Below are positions 46,534 through 58,374 of a stretch of DNA of 64,000 nt, piece by piece. Source of the stretch: Nephrocerus scutellatus (Eukaryota > Arthropoda > Insecta > Diptera > Pipunculidae); contig OX352765.1 in NCBI GenBank assembly GCA_947095585.1, positions 75,313,976-75,377,975 on the forward strand. Reading direction: 5' to 3'. Positions within the stretch are counted from its first letter, which is position 1. Each line of letters opens with the position of its first letter. Both the position numbers and the translations under genes were made by a program. Below the pieces are notes generated by a model. The model had not been told where the DNA came from, ran no database searches, and was given only the letters and a program-made list of their open reading frames with translations.

Positions 46534-46626
46534 TTCAGTTTACGGAAACAATCTGTAAGTATAAAATTGATTAGGTGAACAAATCACTGTATATTGCACA
46601 AATTTAAATCGAATACCAAAAACCCT

Positions 46627-49600
46627 TTAGATCGCCTGCTCCTGCTTGTACACAGCATGAAAAGCGTTGCGAATTAGAACGTAGGGGAAACAAGACTCTA
46701 ATAAATCCATGGTAAGGAATGGCGACTGTTTGACAATCTCGTCGAGCAGCAAATAAATGGATTCTCGATTGCGTGTGGTTTCCTTGTCAGATTCTTGTCC
46801 GAGACGGAGCAGCGATGAACTGGCCAAAGCAAGGAATTCTTTCATGCGGTCTTCGATGTCATTTTGTCCACAAATGGTAAACAGTGCTCCAAAGATGTTA
46901 TTAATAGCAACAGCCATACAGTGGGTGTTATTTGAATGACCATCGATTGAGGCTCTGTAGAATGAGTTTTCGTTACGGGCCAATTTCGGAATGGATACAG
47001 CTACAAAAACCATCAGAAGACAAGCAATTAAATGTTCTCCTTCGTCGAATTCGGGTTTTTTTGACTTGAGAGTGGTTGCCAGTGTTGGATCTACCTTGCA
47101 TTGAAGTCCAGCGGCTGAAGCCATCTCGGATGCGACTTTAATCTGATCACCTCCAGGCAAATGTTCTTGAAAGTCCTTTACCGAACTCAAAAGGAATGGA
47201 ATTCGTTTGTCTAACACATCAACCAAAGATTCATGTACTAAATTACGGAAGCAGAGAATTACCCCAATTATTGTCATACGTTGTAAGACTCGATCAACAT
47301 CTTGTAGCTTCTTAAATTGCTCCTTCATTACCTCGGGTTTGTCAAAGCTCGTTCGCAGTGTGATCAGAACGTCCTTGTTAATTCCGACAAGTCCCTTTAG
47401 CTCCTGCACTTGATTTGCAATGTGCCACATGAGTGTTTCATTCAGAGACTTGATGCCATACGGTCCCACTAATTCGGAAAGGGCTCGTAGTTCGTTTAAA
47501 TCTGAAAACTCTTGCGGATTAAAGGGCACCCAGCCTTCAGCTGAGATCGGAACAAATGCCTTCTGGTTCATTGAATAGACAATATTGCCGGCACTCACCC
47601 GCCGCAGCAATACTTCGCTATACCAAGTATTATAGAGAGCGGCAATAGTCTTCTCGCCATGAGAGTCCAACGACTGTGTCTGCTGCAGCAAACAATTATT
47701 GAAAACGCGTGTGATATCAATGTGTACATAATTCTCCACGGTCTGCAAGACATTCATGTACGCACGAACTGATGCCAACAATTCCGATGGTTTGGCGATT
47801 TCCATCGTTTCCTGGTTAAACATTACCATACCGACGAGATCCCGCGAAAAACGATGTTCTAAATTCTGACAGAGATACTCACGTGGAGCGAACGCGAATT
47901 CCCAGACGTTTACCGTTGGACAATAGTTAATGGCAAAGCATAATTCAGTCAGGGCCATGTGTAGCTTGTCCATTGTAGTCAAGTCCTCACGAGTTTTACG
48001 ATAAGATTCATCTCCTGGCTTGCGAATGTCATCGAACTGTTTCTTTGATTTGTCCTTCTTCTTACGAGCAGACTGAACTGAAAGTATTTTCGCGCAATGC
48101 TTTGGCAATAGACCATCGGCCATGGTGCATTGCTCGTCACAAATAGTGGTTATGATGTTCTTTGCCTCCTTAGCCATCTCCTCAAGGAATATGTTGACGA
48201 CACTGAGTGATCGTTCTCGAATATGATGCCTTTCCTCAGGACACATCTCATGGGTGCAATTTTGAAAGTGACTGCATATAAGAGGAAACGCAATAATGTA
48301 CCTATTCTGAGCCGGGAACTCTAAGCACATGTGAAATTGATCATCAAACATTTTATTGTAAAAACAGAAAATCGAAAGGTCCGATGTTTCCACAAGAATC
48401 TCGTCGAGATTATCAACAACACGTGTATGAAATACCATTGAATCTAGAAGACGAGCCAATTCAAGGTGTTCTGTGATGCGAAGCGCCGATTTGCCAACAC
48501 TCATGTACGTCTGCAAACGAAACCAATCTAGGCGAAATGCCCTGAAATCGAATAGTTCATTATCTTCCACCTGCTTGACCGTCAAATTGGATGCAATGCT
48601 ATACAGCGATGAGAGAATAACACTTTCATCCTCTGGACAAACCTGTAGATTCTGCATTCGAATGTTTAGATCTATGGAATCAAATCCAGACAAATATTGC
48701 ACATAATATCGCTGCATGACTTGACTGTACTTGCGCACCAACGCTCGTAGTTCCTCCATGTGAAATAGCAACTCAGGCAACTGACGATCGACTAGGTCTT
48801 CATTGCTTTTTCCCTTGCTCTTGACAAGTGGAGGGTTATCGTTATGACGCAGCAACCACAGGATCTCGTCGCGAGCCAGACATAAACCAATGAATATGAA
48901 AATCGCCTTTGGTCCAAGCAGACCAGGCTGGTCGGTCATTATGAGAGCGAGTTCCTTAAGTGCAGTGCGTAAAAATTTGCGACGTTCACGATGCACTAGA
49001 GCTGCTTTTTGTATAGCTGTGGTGTAAGCTTCCTTAACTTCGGTTATGCGCTTGCTATAGCCTTTAATGCCGTCAAAAGTATTCTGAATATATTGATGAA
49101 TTTGAATCACTTCGTCGCGAAACAGAGCAACAACCCAGCATGACTCAAGTGCAGATAGCCACATTTTATTTACTTCAGGATATTGACCAAGCATTTGATG
49201 GTTGAGCAGCAGTCCAAAGATAATCCATCGGTCCATAGCCTCAAGAGAAATATATTCACATGACATTGTGTCAGTACGAACAGCTTTAAGAAGAATCGCA
49301 GGATTGCCCACCAAACTTAGCTTTTGCATTTCACGCCACTTATCCGCCGGCAAATTTCGCAAAGGATAGATGATTGTAAGCGAACGAATAGCATTAGAAA
49401 GCAAGCGTTGGTGTGGTATAAACTCCTCTGAAAGTTTCTTCAGCGGCACTTCGTAGTCGAGAATCATTTGACCAAGTCGTGGAAACCCTGGATCCGTTTG
49501 ATTATGTTGGAGTTCATGTGCTGCATTATACAAACCTAGCACAGCTTTACGGTCCTCGACTCTCGATAGAACAATCATCAAAGAAGCATATGTGACCACC

Positions 49601-49992
49601 AGATCCAGATAGTGTTTGGCCAATTCAAAGTTAAGTGTTATATCCAAATGGATTTGACATGCGTCCATTGTGGTCAGCAGCTCACAGACATTGTCCTTAA
49701 AGTCAAGTAGATCAACAAATGTGTGATAGTATAGTGATAGCGACTTTATGATTTCAGCCTTGATGTTGACAATCGCATTTAGTCCCTTTACGTCAATGTT
49801 TGGAAAACGTTTTACAATAAACTTGATCGAAGACTCAAGCGACTTCTCCGAAAGGAATCCTGGTTTAGATTTTGTATCGCCACATGCCTTTTTTATATTA
49901 TAAATACGTGTAAGGATTCCGATGCCGCGATCATTAAGAATGATTAATTTTTCTGCGATTTTCTGCTGATTTGGATATATTGGCCGAGCCAT
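46627..49992 (-). CDS. Hem: Hem / NCKAP1 (Nap1, Kette), WAVE regulatory complex subunit
   Basis: A single open frame of 1121 residues, the full length of the family (about 1120-1130), from ATG at 49992 to the stop at 46627. The N-terminus [20 protein letters not shown] and segments [59 protein letters not shown] and [20 protein letters not shown] are those of Hem-1/Nap1 proteins. With Sra1/CYFIP, Abi, WAVE/SCAR and HSPC300 it forms the pentamer that links Rac to Arp2/3-driven actin assembly at the membrane; in flies it acts in axon guidance and myoblast fusion. It is convergent with TMEM161. The CDS has no intron, so the whole protein can be read without splice prediction. Confidence 0.97.
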   Translation of the reverse strand: MARPIYPNQQKIAEKLIILNDRGIGILTRIYNIKKACGDTKSKPGFLSEKSLESSIKFIVKRFPNIDVKGLNAIVNIKAEIIKSLSLYYHTFVDLLDFKDNVCELLTTMDACQIHLDITLNFELAKHYLDLVVTYASLMIVLSRVEDRKAVLGLYNAAHELQHNQTDPGFPRLGQMILDYEVPLKKLSEEFIPHQRLLSNAIRSLTIIYPLRNLPADKWREMQKLSLVGNPAILLKAVRTDTMSCEYISLEAMDRWIIFGLLLNHQMLGQYPEVNKMWLSALESCWVVALFRDEVIQIHQYIQNTFDGIKGYSKRITEVKEAYTTAIQKAALVHRERRKFLRTALKELALIMTDQPGLLGPKAIFIFIGLCLARDEILWLLRHNDNPPLVKSKGKSNEDLVDRQLPELLFHMEELRALVRKYSQVMQRYYVQYLSGFDSIDLNIRMQNLQVCPEDESVILSSLYSIASNLTVKQVEDNELFDFRAFRLDWFRLQTYMSVGKSALRITEHLELARLLDSMVFHTRVVDNLDEILVETSDLSIFCFYNKMFDDQFHMCLEFPAQNRYIIAFPLICSHFQNCTHEMCPEERHHIRERSLSVVNIFLEEMAKEAKNIITTICDEQCTMADGLLPKHCAKILSVQSARKKKDKSKKQFDDIRKPGDESYRKTREDLTTMDKLHMALTELCFAINYCPTVNVWEFAFAPREYLCQNLEHRFSRDLVGMVMFNQETMEIAKPSELLASVRAYMNVLQTVENYVHIDITRVFNNCLLQQTQSLDSHGEKTIAALYNTWYSEVLLRRVSAGNIVYSMNQKAFVPISAEGWVPFNPQEFSDLNELRALSELVGPYGIKSLNETLMWHIANQVQELKGLVGINKDVLITLRTSFDKPEVMKEQFKKLQDVDRVLQRMTIIGVILCFRNLVHESLVDVLDKRIPFLLSSVKDFQEHLPGGDQIKVASEMASAAGLQCKVDPTLATTLKSKKPEFDEGEHLIACLLMVFVAVSIPKLARNENSFYRASIDGHSNNTHCMAVAINNIFGALFTICGQNDIEDRMKEFLALASSSLLRLGQESDKETTRNRESIYLLLDEIVKQSPFLTMDLLESCFPYVLIRNAFHAVYKQEQAI

Positions 49993-50560
49993 TTTTCTTG
50001 TGTTTCGTTGTTTTCACTTTACGACCAAGTTGTCCGTGTTGTCACAAGGGGAAGTTGTATATACGAAACACGACCCCACCTAAATTAATTATTCGAGCGA
50101 CTACTGCAGCGTTATTTGCTACACACACTGGCAAATACAAATTATGTTTTTGATATATTAAAATATTGTTTTAAAGAATTTTGTACACTAACTTTGACAG
50201 AGAAAACAATTTATTTATACTGCATTTTAAACAGGATTTGTAAATAATAATCGGCCCTATCAAATCGATGAGCAATGACTACAATGACAGCAATTATAGA
50301 CACTACCGCATAGGTATATGCCCCTTATAATTTTGTGTTTATAATAAAATTAAAATTAGACGATGGACATGTTCGCTCAGCATGTATATCTTTTATATTT
50401 TTAATTACAACCTTTCGCGAATTCAGCCACAATTTAGCAGGATTTCAAGTTATTTTTTTCTCATGTAGCTAACGTGGCCAACACTGAGGTTTATTTTCAT
50501 ACCGCCATAGAATTTTTCATTCTCAAGTAGATCGTGAAATATATTTAAAAAAATTATTTT
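49993..50560. other. Upstream region of Hem
   Basis: This should hold the Hem promoter and 5' UTR on the minus strand. No TATA box or initiator was assigned, and no other feature is seen. Confidence 0.4.
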
Positions 50561-51800
50561 TGGTTAAAATTCGTTCGGGATGGAAAAATGGGGAAAATAT
50601 GTGTTTTAAGGGCTAAAGTGCGTTTTACCGGATATAAAGTTAGGGCTTTCGGACTACCCCCATCGGAAAGCCCTCATTGAACAGACTTCAAAAACAGTAA
50701 TCTTGTTTCTCGGAAATTCCCCCTTAAGGAGAGAGGGGGTTTTAATGTTTTGAGCACTTTTTTGAAAAATGCATTGGTATCATATAAAAGGTAATATAAA
50801 TACCTTTCTTCCCCCTCTTTCCCCCTTTGGAAACCCCTCTCAGCTAAAGGGGGCGTCTCATCCAAACAAGATTGCGGTTTTGAGGTCAGCTCAATAAGGG
50901 CTTTCAGTATCCGAAAGTCGTAACCAAGTAAAACCTATAATGCACTTTGCTATAAATGTTTGTGTATAGGAAAAACTCAATCATATAATATTTCATTCAA
51001 ATATATGAAAAACCACATGAACCAGGTACAACTTGATCAAACTTCCGTTTTAGTTGGCGTACGCCCATAAAAAAAGTACGGCCGTGTAGAAGTAATTATA
51101 ACCTTTCATTTCCACCAATATTTGGCCCCGCCCACTTTTGAATTTGCCTCTGCTGAACTTCAATGTGAAAGTAATTTTTTGGCTCTAAATCTGTCGAGGG
51201 GGGTTGGATTGGACCAAATGTTTTATATGAAGGAAGGTATTTTTATTACCTTTGATATGATACCAATTAATTGTTACACATACCTGTTCTTATATGTGAA
51301 TAACTGAATCATATGATATTTCATTCAATTATATGAAAAACCACATGAACCAGGTACAACTTGATCAAAGGTATACCGTGTAGAAGGAATTATCATATTT
51401 CATTTCATACCAATATTTGGGCCCGCCCACTTTTGAACACGCCCCCTGATGAACTTTAATGTGAAAGTAATTTTTTGGCTCAAACTCTGTCGAGGGGGGT
51501 TGGATTGGACAAAATATTTTATAGGACGCAAGGTATTTTTATTACCTTTCATTTGATATCAATTAACCCCCTAACATCCATCAAACCACAAAGAAAAATG
51601 CATTTTTCAAAAAAGTGCTGAAAACTTTAACACCCCCTCTCTCCTTAAGGGGGAATTTCCGGGAAACTCCGCCCACATTGCTGGGGGGTGGTTGACATGC
51701 GGATAGGATAGGTGGATTAGGCCCGCCCACTTTTGCACATGCCCCCTGCTGAATATTTAATGTGAAAGTCATTTTTTGGTTATAACTCTGTGTCTACTAT
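50561..51800. repeat. Degenerate repeat block with inverted flanks and ~330 bp direct repeats
   Basis: Two similar direct units lie at about 50985-51305 and 51310-51560 (ATGAAAAACCACATGAACCA, CCCGCCCACTTTTGAA, GTCGAGGGGGGTTGGATTGG, GGTATTTTTATTACCTTT), and a third fragment is at 51718-51790. They are flanked by an inverted pair: TCCCCCTTAAGGAGAGAGGG at about 50719 against CCCTCTCTCCTTAAGGGGGA at about 51635, together with TTTTTTGAAAAATGCAT and ATGCATTTTTCAAAAAA. No coding function; a decayed mobile element with fold-back ends is the likeliest origin. Confidence 0.65.
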
Positions 51801-52052
51801 TATATAGATGATTATATATATTATATTAAAAAATATATATTATATTAAAAAGTATTTCACATTTTTGTGTTACAGATGCTCATTCTGTTCAATCTAAATA
51901 TAATAACCGATTTAAAAGCCGCTGTACAAAGCAGTAAGATTTGACGTTTTGTTTAGAGCTTCTCTTAAAAAACTTCAAGTAGAAGTAGATAGCAACCTGG
52001 CTACTGAAAGATTTTGTTTACATCTTAATTTTTTATAAAAAAATCTAAAATT

Positions 52053-52661
52053 ATGTTGGCTCCAACATCCGCGAATACCATTTCTACAGCTTTGACGGTT
52101 GGTATTCCCGACAAAGCATGGCAACCTCACTTTGTCGTGTTAGAAACTACGTAGGTTATGCCGAACGTAAATAATATACCTGTATTAAAAAATCAACTCT
52201 TTTTACTTTGCAGAATGGGAGAAATCACCATTGAACTTTATTGGAAGCATGCTCCAAGCACATGTCGCAACTTTGCAGAGCTCGCTAGAAGAGGCTACTA
52301 TAACAATGTAATTTTTCATCGCATTATTCGAGATTTTATGATTCAAGGTGGTGACCCAACAGGTACAGGGCGCGGTGGACAATCTATTTATGGTGGAGAA
52401 TTCGCTGATGAAATTCATACCGATCTAAAGCACACCGGTGCGGGAATATTGTCAATGGCGAATTCTGGACCAGATTCCAATGGTTCGCAATTTTTCATCA
52501 CATTGGCGCCAACTCAATGGCTTGACGGAAAGCACACAATTTTTGGTCGAATTTATGAAGGCATGCAGGTTATCAAACGAATCGGAATGGTGGAGACAGA
52601 CAAGAGTGATCGCCCAGCTGACAATATAAAAATTGTAAAAGCCAAAGTTGAGAAATTTTAA
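52053..52661 (+). CDS. Cypl: Peptidyl-prolyl cis-trans isomerase, PPIL1/Cypl type, two exons
   Basis: Exons 52053-52150 and 52214-52661 (GT-AG, intron 63 bp) give 181 residues: MLAPTSANTISTALTVGIPD, KAWQPHFVVLETT, then MGEITIELYWKHAPSTCRNF. The cyclophilin core keeps FHRIIRDFMIQGGDPTGTGR, AGILSMANSGPDSNGSQFFI and TQWLDGKHTIFGR, including the Arg, Phe, Gln, Trp and His positions used in catalysis. PPIL1 is a spliceosome component binding SKIP, and proline isomerisation is its activity. The upstream ATG at 52053 is preferred over a start in the intron at 52158, because the GIPDKAWQPHFVxLET segment is conserved in fly and vertebrate PPIL1. Confidence 0.93.
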
Positions 52662-52735
52662 ACAGCCGGTTTTCTCTTTATTTAAACCAAAAAAACGAAA
52701 TTACATTAATGGAATTAAAAAATTGGTATTAATGG

Positions 52736-52741
52736 AATAAA
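52736..52741 (+). promoter_or_regulatory. Poly(A) signal of Cypl
   Basis: AATAAA 75 bp after the stop codon of the cyclophilin gene. Confidence 0.6.
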
Positions 52742-53029
52742 ATATTCATAAATAATAGATAATCTATTTTCACTGTTATAATCTTCTTTTTCATAATTTT
52801 GGATGGTTATACATTCACTTTCGTTAATAACTGTGCTCGGGATGTGGAAGTAGCTCGAAAACGACTCCTAACTGAGTAATCGGAGCATGTAATACGTTTA
52901 ATACTACATTTGCTGTTTGTCATAAACTCAACACTCAATTATACTATCTTTTGTTTATTTGTAGTTATATATTTTATTGAAATCTAATAGCCTAACCAAA
53001 AATAAGAACAGGGTAGGCTGTGTCGTAGA

Positions 53030-53570
53030 CACGGGCGCGGGTTTTGAGCGTGACAACGCTGCCCGGGACATAAAAAAGAAAACAAAGATCTTCTTGTCCC
53101 ATAGTTCTCAAAATTCCATACCATAAAGAACGTATTCCAGAATTGCCATAGGAACAAGTATTACAGTCGGAACTTAGTCCTTCATACCGAATTTAATACG
53201 AATCACTTGAGAAATTGCTGGGTCCACAAAATTCCAGACCCTATTGGCCCTATCCCAGAATTTCCATAGGAACAAGTCTTATAGTCCTACATTGCTTTGT
53301 TCCAGAAATTCCAGGCTATAATGATTATATTCCAGAATTTTTATAGGAAGAAGTCTTATAGTCTCATCTTAGTCCTACATGCCGAATGTCATGCGAATCG
53401 CTTGAGATATTGCTTCGTTCCAGAAATTCCAGACCATTTTGATCATATTCTAGAATTACCATAGAAAGAAGTCTTATCGTCGCATCTAATTTCTACATTC
53501 CGAATTTCATGCAAATCACTTGGGAAATGGCATAGTTCCCAAAGTACTGACATTTAACAGTGTATCACTG
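53030..53570. repeat. Degenerate tandem repeat, unit about 120 bp
   Basis: The words CCAGAATTTCCATAGGAACA, AGTCTTATAGTCC, CCGAATTTCATGCGAATCAC and TTGAGAAATTGC recur three to four times with spacing near 120 bp, heavily mutated. A GC-rich lead-in (GACACGGGCGCGGG) precedes them. Non-coding. Confidence 0.55.
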
Positions 53571-53930
53571 AACATTTTACTTTTTGAACATGTACCCTCC
53601 AAACCTTTTAGTGAGACGTTGTCACATCAAAACAGCATGCGTTAGTGGCGTGCAAAAATGGTGGCTTACTAAGATTGGATGGGCCAAATATTGGGATTGT
53701 TTTATCTCCTAACAAGTTGTTAAATAGTTTAATCTATTAATAGCTGTATTTTTTTTTTGCACAAATTAACAAAATAAAAAATAGAAAACTTTTATTTTGT
53801 CGATTTTTTCATGTCAAAATAAAATTCTGACATACCATCTTAACCCAACTTCAATACCTTTCCCATGTCGAAATTTCAACACTTATCAACTCAAACTCTG
53901 AACCCTCATAAACGTAGTAAAACGCGACAC

Positions 53931-54220
53931 TTGCTATATTGCTTTCAACAAAATGAGTTAGGTATTTTTTGTCGTTAACGGCTGATTAAAGCAACAGCAA
54001 AAACTAACCAAACTTAGGTAAATTTTTTGTTTCATGTGCTTGCCAACTTATCCATATATAATTTTTAAAAGGCGAATCTGGTGGTGAGAATTATAAATAA
54101 AAATTTGGTTAAATATTTCTTAACCAAAAATTTTTTTTTGGTAAACGCTAACAATTTTCTGGTCTATCCAATGTGTTTGTTGTTGTAATTTTTATTTTTT
54201 TGTTGAAAGCAATATAGCAA
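53931..54220 (+). repeat. MITE, family M, copy 2 (290 bp)
   Basis: Ends TTGCTATATTGCTTTCAACA and GTTGAAAGCAATATAGCAA, interior AACTTATCCATATATAATTT and TTTCTGGTCTATCCAATGTG, nearly the same as copy 3 at 60347-60629. It lies directly upstream of the mariner remnant at 54244. Confidence 0.88.
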
Positions 54221-54243
54221 CTATCGAAACGTGTTAGGGATTT

Positions 54244-54730
54244 TTGTACGGTTATAGTCAGTGCTGTCGTATCAAAAAATTTAAAGTAGCACGTTTCAAA
54301 TTAGGGGAGTATTTCAAGTCAAAAAAGTCATTAAAGTCATTCACGAAACGACATTACATCCGCAAAAATGAACGGTTTGGTGTGAATTTCTTTCTGGAGG
54401 CATTGTCGATCCATATGCAATCCGTTATGGTTAATGGAAACCGCTACCACGATGTGCTGACTAGTTTGTTGTGGGATAAATTGGATGAATTAGACTTGGT
54501 CAAGATGTGGTTTCCGCAGGACGACGCCACATGCCACAGAGCTGGTCAAACCATCGATTTGTTGAAATCGAAGCTCCGTGAACGCGTTGTCTTCAGAAAT
54601 TGGACCAGTCATGGGACTTAACGCCTTTACACTTTTTTCTTTAGAAGGTCTCAGACCCAACATCGTACGCAAAATTGCTGAAATATCTGGCGATTTATGC
54701 AAAAAAGTTATGGAAAATTTGATGTAGCGA
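54244..54730 (+). pseudogene. Mariner-type transposase fragment (rosa/DD41D-like)
   Basis: The frame contains MVNGNRYHDVLTSLLWDKLD, ELDLVKMWFPQDDATCHRAG and TIDLLKSKLRERVVFRNWTS, matching the middle of the transposase at 24785-25870 (VNGNRYRTMLN, EMWFQQDGATCHTARETIDL). The second catalytic Asp is kept as PQDDATCH. The third-Asp segment (SCDLTPLDYF) is deleted or frameshifted, although a degraded C-terminus (QTQHRTQNC-like) follows. The sequence is more diverged than a recent copy, so it is an older relative. Confidence 0.7.
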
Positions 54731-54889
54731 ATTCACTCGTGGAATCATTTCCGTGAACATATTTAAATGGTCCTATATTAATGGTATATATTGAGCATTT
54801 ATATAAAATAAAAATCAGCTGAATATACATAACTCTTTTTATTAAAAAGAGAATATGCGTCGCCCTTAATGAAAAACCCTATAAAGTTT

Positions 54890-55039
54890 AAATAAATTGT
54901 GTTGCCATTGCCAAGTTCAGTTAAGTGACTTGCTGAATTCTGACTTGAATTACAAGTTCAGTTATGTAACGAGACAGTGATACTCAAGTGTTGTTCGTTT
55001 GAGTAGTGTTTATTGACTGACTTCATAGCTCATGTGACA
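54890..55039 (-). repeat. Possible LTR fragment of the Gypsy-like relic
   Basis: The segment ending CATAGCTCATGTGACA is followed at 55040 by TCCCCCCCTTTTTTTT, that is, a minus-strand polypurine tract next to TGTCACATGAGC, the arrangement expected at the 3' LTR start of a minus-strand retroelement. AGTTCAGTTAAGTGACTTGC and AGTTCAGTTATGTAACGAGA are internal repeats. The second LTR is not in the window. Confidence 0.45.
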
Positions 55040-55207
55040 TCCCCCCCTTTTTTTTAATTCATTTTACAAGTGAATGTTAACATAAATTCAAAAATAATTA
55101 AAATAAATATTGTTTTTTAAAATTCATTTTACATAGTAATGTTAACTAAACATATTAATTAAAGTTTTAAAAATAAATGGAGTAAATATTGTTTGACATC
55201 ATTTTGT

Positions 55208-55965
55208 TTATAAATTTAATTTCACCACTGGCTTCACCTGTCTGCCGGATCTTGTTACAACTGGCTGGTTACTGTTAGTAGCGGCTAGATGGTTTTCTTG
55301 CTGTGTATCTTGTTCGACCTTGCTAGTGTTGAAGTTTTGTTTTTCAATTAGTGTATCTGCATTTGTTGTCTCTGAATTATTTGTTTCAGGCCAAAGAAAT
55401 AATGGTGTTTTTATGTCTGCCTTTTTCTTGTGAAGATGGTGTGTGTTTCTTCTATATCTGTTACCTTCATCTGTTTCAACAATGACAGACCTTGGATAAT
55501 TTGATTGCTCGACCACGGTCGATCCTTGCCACTCACGATGGCCTGTCTGCATACGTACTTTATCCTGCTTTTTTAGTTGCTCTGATGGTAATGACACCTT
55601 GTCATAGTACCTTTTTTGTTCGATGCGAAGTTTCTTAAGTTCTTCAGAAACGTTCTCGACCACTTGTGGCTTAAGTTTATTTTTGGCTAGTGGAATGGTT
55701 GTTCGTGTCTGTCTGCTGAATAATCTTTGTCACACCGATTTTAATATGTCATTTCTCGGTGTATTACGTAACATCATTTTTTTAATAAATTCTTTGCCGT
55801 TTGCACGTTTCTTTCAGCAAATCCGTTGGATTTTGGATAATGTGGACCAGAAATTCGATGATTGAACTTCCATTCAGTCGCAAATTCTGCAAATTTTCTT
55901 GATGTAAATTGCGGTCCACCGTCAGACTCCAAAGTTTCTGGAATACCATGCGTTGCAAACCACAT
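55208..55965 (-). pseudogene. Gypsy-like integrase C-terminal half, relic
   Basis: Minus frames read MWFATHGIPETLESDGGPQF, TSRKFAEFATEWKFNHRISG, PHYPKSNGFAERNVQTAKNL, then after frameshifts a linker and EELKKLRIEQKRYYDKVSLP, LKKQDKVRMQTGHREWQGST and SVIVETDEGNRYRRNTHHLH, the C-terminal domain and tail of Gypsy/Osvaldo-type integrase. Two of the catalytic positions (SDGGPQF Asp and AERNVQ Glu) are present, but the upstream half and the rest of Pol are missing; the sequence breaks at 55965. Confidence 0.8.
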
Positions 55966-56099
55966 ACATACGCAGGAATAGTATCACTTCTAATGAATTT
56001 GATGAATTCTGTTTCAGTTTCTGTATATTACATAACGAGAAAGGAAAGTGGAGTAGAAAGATGAGCCCTTTTCTGCGAGTAATGTACGCTATTTTGCAC

Positions 56100-56285
56100 A
56101 CGACCAAACCGGTTTATCTGCTAAATCGATTATTCGCAATGCAAAATTAGTCTGAGAACGTGTGATCGCTGTGACTGCAGTAAATAACAAAAGTATTTTA
56201 TATGATAAAGTAACTATAGTGTGTAAGGGCTATTTTCGAAGCTAGATTATAGTGTATGAAACAGTCACTTTCGTCTATGGACGTG
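56100..56285 (-). repeat. Family C element, copy 4, minus orientation
   Basis: CACGACCAAACCGG at one end and TGAAACAGTCACTTTCGTCT, ATGGACGTGT at the other, with CAGTAAATAACAAAAGTATT inside, are the reverse complement of family C. The middle is diverged. Confidence 0.6.
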
Positions 56286-56406
56286 TAAAATAATTTTATC
56301 AATATAATAATAATTTCAATAATAATTAACGAATTGTTTGGATCGGAAAATGATGGTAGTGGAATGATATGACTACAAATATGTACAGTGTATAGTTCAT
56401 TATTTC

Positions 56407-56547
56407 TAACGCGTCTGACAGACTATCGAACTTGACTGTAAGTATTGATCGTCATCCCTCAAAACTGATAGTGTGAACGCCTGACTGACTGGTTGGCACT
56501 AGAAACTGATAGCTATGAAAAATTTTTGTTGTTGACTGTTCATTTAA
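56407..56547. repeat. Dispersed repeat shared with 35537-35662
   Basis: Shared words are CTGACAGACTATCGAACTTG, GAACGCCTGACTGACT, AACTGATAGCTATGAAAAAT against AACTGATCGCTATCAAAAAA, and TTGACTGT. Both copies have the same orientation. Confidence 0.6.
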
Positions 56548-57115
56548 TTCCGTCCAATACAATTTTGCTAAAATTTATATATTAATAAACAATAATTAAA
56601 ATTGTTCACAAAGCTAATGTTACCTAACAAAAATGTCAAAAAAAGCTAAAATTGACAAAATAAAAAAACTAAGCTACTTTTCTTCGTTCAGTATTCTCGT
56701 CTATTCTATTATTCTTTGGAATTGTGCATAATCGAACTTTAATCGTCAGACAGAACGTAAAAGCAAGAAATTTAAATAAACCCGCCTTTTACCCGTTTGT
56801 GCAAACTCTCGGCACAGTAAAGTCAAGGCAAAATATAATTTTGAGATTCCATCTTATTTCAACTTCAATCCTTTATAGAAATTTCAACACTAATCAATTC
56901 AAACTCTCAACCCTCATAAACGTAATAGAAAACGACACTATACGTATAAGGTTTATTTATACAGTTATTAATTTTATCATAGATAATTACAGTAATAATT
57001 AACAAATGATTTGAATCGGAAAATGATGCAAGTGGAATGACATGAATCCAAATACATTATTTCGTTCATCATATCTAATGTCGTTTTTTTTAATATAAAA
57101 ATGGCGCAAATTAAT

Positions 57116-57312
57116 TTTTTGGCTGCCAAGTTGTTCTTCTTATTTAAAATCTACCAATCTACGGTAGATCGAAATTAAAATCTAACAGATCTGTATATTT
57201 TGGGAGATTTATACCTCTTTTAATTAACTAAAGAACAACACATGCAACAAAACAATGTTCGTGTTAAAATTGCCGAGAAAAAACCTGAGCTCTAGCGCAG
57301 ATTTCTAAAACA
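57116..57312. repeat. Family P element, copy 5
   Basis: GGCTGCCAAGTTGTTCTTCT, CCAATCTACGGTAGATCG, TTTTGGGAGATTTATACCTC and ACACATGCAACAAAACAATG occur in the order of copy 4. It is more degraded; the GTTGTTGTTG-type run is shortened. Confidence 0.6.
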
Positions 57313-58374
57313 AAAAAAAGACATAAATAACAATTTAATTGACAATGTAATCTTGCCTTTATGGGTATTTTTAAAAAGTATACCAATCTATTTAAAACTC
57401 TATGTTCTATTGCAGAACTGACTTCTCTTCAGAAATTTCAACTCTATAATTTCATTAATTGTTCAGGCTTCAGACAAGGCAGTTGCAGTTGTGTATTGTG
57501 AATTTGTGATAGCAATAAGCAAATATTCACTTGTAATAATTAATTTATATTTACTGTGAAAAACTAAAAAAAAGTTTAGAAAAGAAAACCAATCAAAGTA
57601 ATCGCTGAAATAAAAAAATTAGGTTTGATAGAATATAGAAATAGTAATTTTTTCATCAGAACAGGTCAAGGTGAGCTTAAGCAATAAAATATTTTCTTTT
57701 CGTTATATAATTTCTTTATTTGTGTAATATTTAATAGATAGCGTAATAGTGTTTGTTATTATTTCCATAAAAATACGATTTTAATGCAACAAAATTAATT
57801 AACTTGGTAATTGTGAAATTGTAAGGTACGAATGCAAGATGGCCGATGATTCATCGATTTTTCTGGGAATTTCTTTTTAAAGAACTGTTTCTATCTGACC
57901 TGTTTTTCGTTAATTCTTAATGATCGTTTTATTGCAATGATAAATTTAATTTGATGTGAAATTTTTGTAATCAGCCTTTGTGTAAATTTTGTGTAATTTA
58001 ATTCCGAGCAGCCATTTTGTTGCTCTTGCAATTATGTATGTAAAAAAATTTAGCGATTTTTTCAAATAAGTTGATTCCTATGAGTAAATGTAATAAATGA
58101 ATAATGATGAATAAATAGCGAAAGTAATGAATTTTTTCAATGGCTTTGTGTTGAACGCCTTGGGAAATTTTGTTGCTTAAAGGTATTTAGTTATTACTTT
58201 TACAGTTTTACTGCATCTTGCACACTCATGTACCTATGTATGTATTTATATTCTTTGTTTGCTTTGTTTTGTGTGGGCTGCGAAGTGCACAGAATTTTCT
58301 TTGTTAAAGAAAATTATAATTATAAAGAAATTCACTTGTTTCTTTGTTCCCCTTGTTCTTTCTGTTGTCCAGCA
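57313..58374. other. Intergenic, AT-rich, no gene recognised
   Basis: No coding frames of substance and no repeat structure that I can define. Confidence 0.4.

Noticed and set aside
52158..52213. Start of the cyclophilin at the ATG at 52158
   Set aside because: This ATG lies in the 63-bp intron; splicing 52150 to 52214 restores the conserved KAWQPHFV..ET-MGEI segment.
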